This document shows, piece by piece, positions 62,753 through 64,000 of a stretch of 64,000 nt of DNA (the first letter of the stretch is position 1; each line of letters begins with the position of its first letter). The translations under genes and the position numbers were made by a program. This DNA comes from Faecalibacterium sp. UBA1819 (lineage in GTDB: Bacteria; Bacillota; Clostridia; Oscillospirales; Ruminococcaceae), in assembly GCA_002315015.1 (NCBI GenBank), contig DCEX01000029.1, forward strand, positions 33,110 to 97,109. The letters run 5' to 3'. The notes below the pieces were generated by a model. That model was not told the DNA's origin, ran no database searches, and saw nothing but the letters and a program-made list of their open reading frames with translations.

Positions 62753-63723
62753 GTAATCCAATTATCTGCCGTCTGGCGCGGCCGGACGAGCGCACGTTAA
62801 TTACCGGTTTTTTGGACGAGCATTGGGGCAGCCGTCATCCTCTGATTCACTGCGATGACTTTTTCAACTACTATTACACCTCAGAGGACACACTTCAATT
62901 TGCGCTTGCCTTTTCGGGGGAGGAACTTTGTGCTGTTGCTGGATATATCTTGGCAAATCAGCGCCCTGAGCCTGATATTTGGGTTTCGATTTGGTGTGCA
63001 AAAAAAGGCTGCAACGGTGCAGGATTGGAATTGATGGCCGCCCTGCCTAAGCTGACGAACGCCCGCGTCATGGCGTGCAACAACATTCGGCCAAAAACAA
63101 TGGCTTTTTACACATTTTTAGGTTACACCGCCGCCCGTTTGCCGCACTATTACCGGCTGGGGACACATTCTTCTTTTGAAGTTGCTAAGATTGCCTGTCC
63201 TGAACGGCTTCCCGTTGCACCGGGCAAACCCTTAGAACCACTCGCCACAGAGGAGGACTTTCGCGCGGTGTTTAAGCCGAATGACGCTGTTTGTCCATAT
63301 AAAGACATGTGGTATCTGGTTCGGCGTTATTATCATTTTCCGCGTCAAACGTATCAGGTGTGGCACTTAGAGGGCAGAATTTTAGTGACACGAACGGTTG
63401 AGGTTGGCACACAGCGCGTGCTGCGCGTGGTAGACTATATCGGTCTGCCGGAGGACTTCCCGCTGCTTGGCTTCGGCATCGACCAGCTGATACAGAAACT
63501 GGATGTTGAATATGCCGACTGCTACTGCGCGGGTATTTCTGCCGAGCAAATGGCGCTTGCGGGGTGGAGTGAGCGCGGTGAAGATTGCGCCAATATCATT
63601 CCCAATTACCTGACGCCGCCGCTGTATGAAAACACGGAATACTATTACTTCACTTCCGAGGCAAAGCGCTTTATGATGTTTAAAGCAGACGGCGACCAGG
63701 ACCGCCCGAATATTACGGTGTAG
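62749..63723 (+). CDS. GNAT-like acyltransferase-fold protein
   Basis: 324 residues. The N-terminal 130 residues resemble a GNAT domain (RPDERTLITGFLDEHWGSRHPL, then MAFYTFLGYTAARLPHYYRLG). The C-terminal half is not recognised. In this cassette it could move the ACP-borne acyl group to an amine. Last gene, followed by two terminators. Confidence 0.65.
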   Translation: MSNPIICRLARPDERTLITGFLDEHWGSRHPLIHCDDFFNYYYTSEDTLQFALAFSGEELCAVAGYILANQRPEPDIWVSIWCAKKGCNGAGLELMAALPKLTNARVMACNNIRPKTMAFYTFLGYTAARLPHYYRLGTHSSFEVAKIACPERLPVAPGKPLEPLATEEDFRAVFKPNDAVCPYKDMWYLVRRYYHFPRQTYQVWHLEGRILVTRTVEVGTQRVLRVVDYIGLPEDFPLLGFGIDQLIQKLDVEYADCYCAGISAEQMALAGWSERGEDCANIIPNYLTPPLYENTEYYYFTSEAKRFMMFKADGDQDRPNITV

Positions 63724-63738
63724 CCCACCGCCGCAAGA

Positions 63739-63771
63739 AAAAACGCCCGCCCCCGGGGACGGGTGCTTTTT
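63739..63771 (+). terminator. terminator of the fkbH cassette
   Basis: CCCG-CCC and GGG-CGGG arms with an extremely short loop, followed by five T residues. Confidence 0.65.
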
Positions 63772-63784
63772 ACAAATCGCAGTA

Positions 63785-63830
63785 CAAAAACGAGAGCCGA
63801 AGCCCTTTCCGGGTTTCGGCTCTCATTTTT
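63785..63830. terminator. bidirectional intrinsic terminator
   Basis: A 14-bp perfect stem (about 63792-63805 with 63811-63824) with TTTCC loop and flanking A and T runs. It insulates the cassette from the convergent carboxypeptidase gene. Confidence 0.85.
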
Positions 63831-63873
63831 GATATTGAAAAAGAAGAAATCAATTAATGTGCAAGGCCGCTTG

Positions 63874-64000
63874 TTAGGCGTTCTGTTGCAGATACTCCTC
63901 AAAGCACAAGCCGCTTGCATTGATTTTCTGCGCTTGGTCGGTTCCGACATAGCGATAGTGCCAAGGCTCATAGGTGAAGCCTGTCACCGACTCTTTATCC
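63874..64000 (-). CDS. VanY-type carboxypeptidase, C-terminal part (cut by window)
   Basis: Partial: 41 codons plus stop. The end reads YEPWHYRYVGTDQAQKINAS and continues to EEYLQQNA. The EPWHYRYVG zinc motif and the following helix match the gene at 50499 closely, so this is a paralogous M15B D,D-carboxypeptidase. The N-terminal domains lie beyond the window. Confidence 0.85.
   Translation of the reverse strand, partial: DKESVTGFTYEPWHYRYVGTDQAQKINASGLCFEEYLQQNA

Noticed and set aside
1..64000. CRISPR arrays, insertion sequences, prophage or att sites
   Set aside because: No spaced direct repeats, transposase, integrase or terminal inverted repeat with target duplication was seen.

Overview
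The window looks like chromosomal DNA from a low-GC-phylum but moderately GC-rich (roughly 50-55% by eye) anaerobic Clostridia member, most likely of the Oscillospirales/Ruminococcaceae type. This rests on the gene set and order (rpsF-ssb-rpsR, rplU-rpmA-obg, ruvCAB, ecfA1-ecfA2-ecfT-truA, IreB, DnaD plus a DnaI/DnaC-like loader, the YmfF/YmfH M16 pair, Mini-III), on strong AGGAGG ribosome binding sites, and on sigma-A promoters close to TTGACA-17-TATAAT. No phage, insertion sequence or CRISPR array was seen. Species cannot be named from this alone.

Layout. 1-14.9 kb (minus strand): a divergent IMP dehydrogenase behind a structured leader and a small-RNA-like unit, then a long run read in the order ruvC-ruvA-ruvB, glmM, an rRNA methyltransferase, ecfA1-ecfA2-ecfT, truA, a DUF5711 protein, cvpA and a zinc-finger Clp unfoldase. 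15-21.8 kb: an alanine/glycine symporter, an HD hydrolase with a CmpB-like membrane protein, an Mrp-type Fe-S carrier, lrgAB, tRNA-Leu(GAG) and small genes. 22-31.6 kb (plus strand): a polyamine operon preceded by a leader of about 630 nt rich in hairpins. The operon encodes AdoMet decarboxylase, arginine decarboxylase, an aminopropyltransferase, agmatinase, a carboxy(nor)spermidine dehydrogenase/decarboxylase pair and its own aspartate kinase.

31.6-43 kb: rpsF-ssb-rpsR, galU, a RING-like membrane protein, prfB (no frameshift), the dnaD/dnaI-like pair, ireB convergent with a PASTA protein whose kinase domain has lost its catalytic residues, yebC, a NOL1/NOP2/Sun RNA methyltransferase and a tiny Ser/Thr/Asn-rich gene. 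43.3-58.7 kb (minus strand): rplU-rpmA-obg-mrnC, folD-lgt-M16 pair-vanY, the threonine pathway set (ACT regulator, hom, thrB, lysC) and a class A penicillin-binding protein that seems to start at a rare codon. 59.3-63.7 kb (plus strand): a self-contained five-gene cassette FkbH-ACP-MaoC-SDR-GNAT with its own promoter and two terminators. A second VanY-type gene is cut by the right edge.

How the parts connect. The aspartate kinase inside the polyamine operon can feed aspartate semialdehyde to the carboxyspermidine branch, while the second kinase in the threonine cluster serves amino-acid synthesis. The operon encodes enzymes for both known chemical ways of adding an aminopropyl group. The strongest candidates for something undescribed are the structured speD leader, the FkbH-ACP cassette, the anti-Shine-Dalgarno small RNA next to guaB, and the IreB/PASTA-pseudokinase pair.
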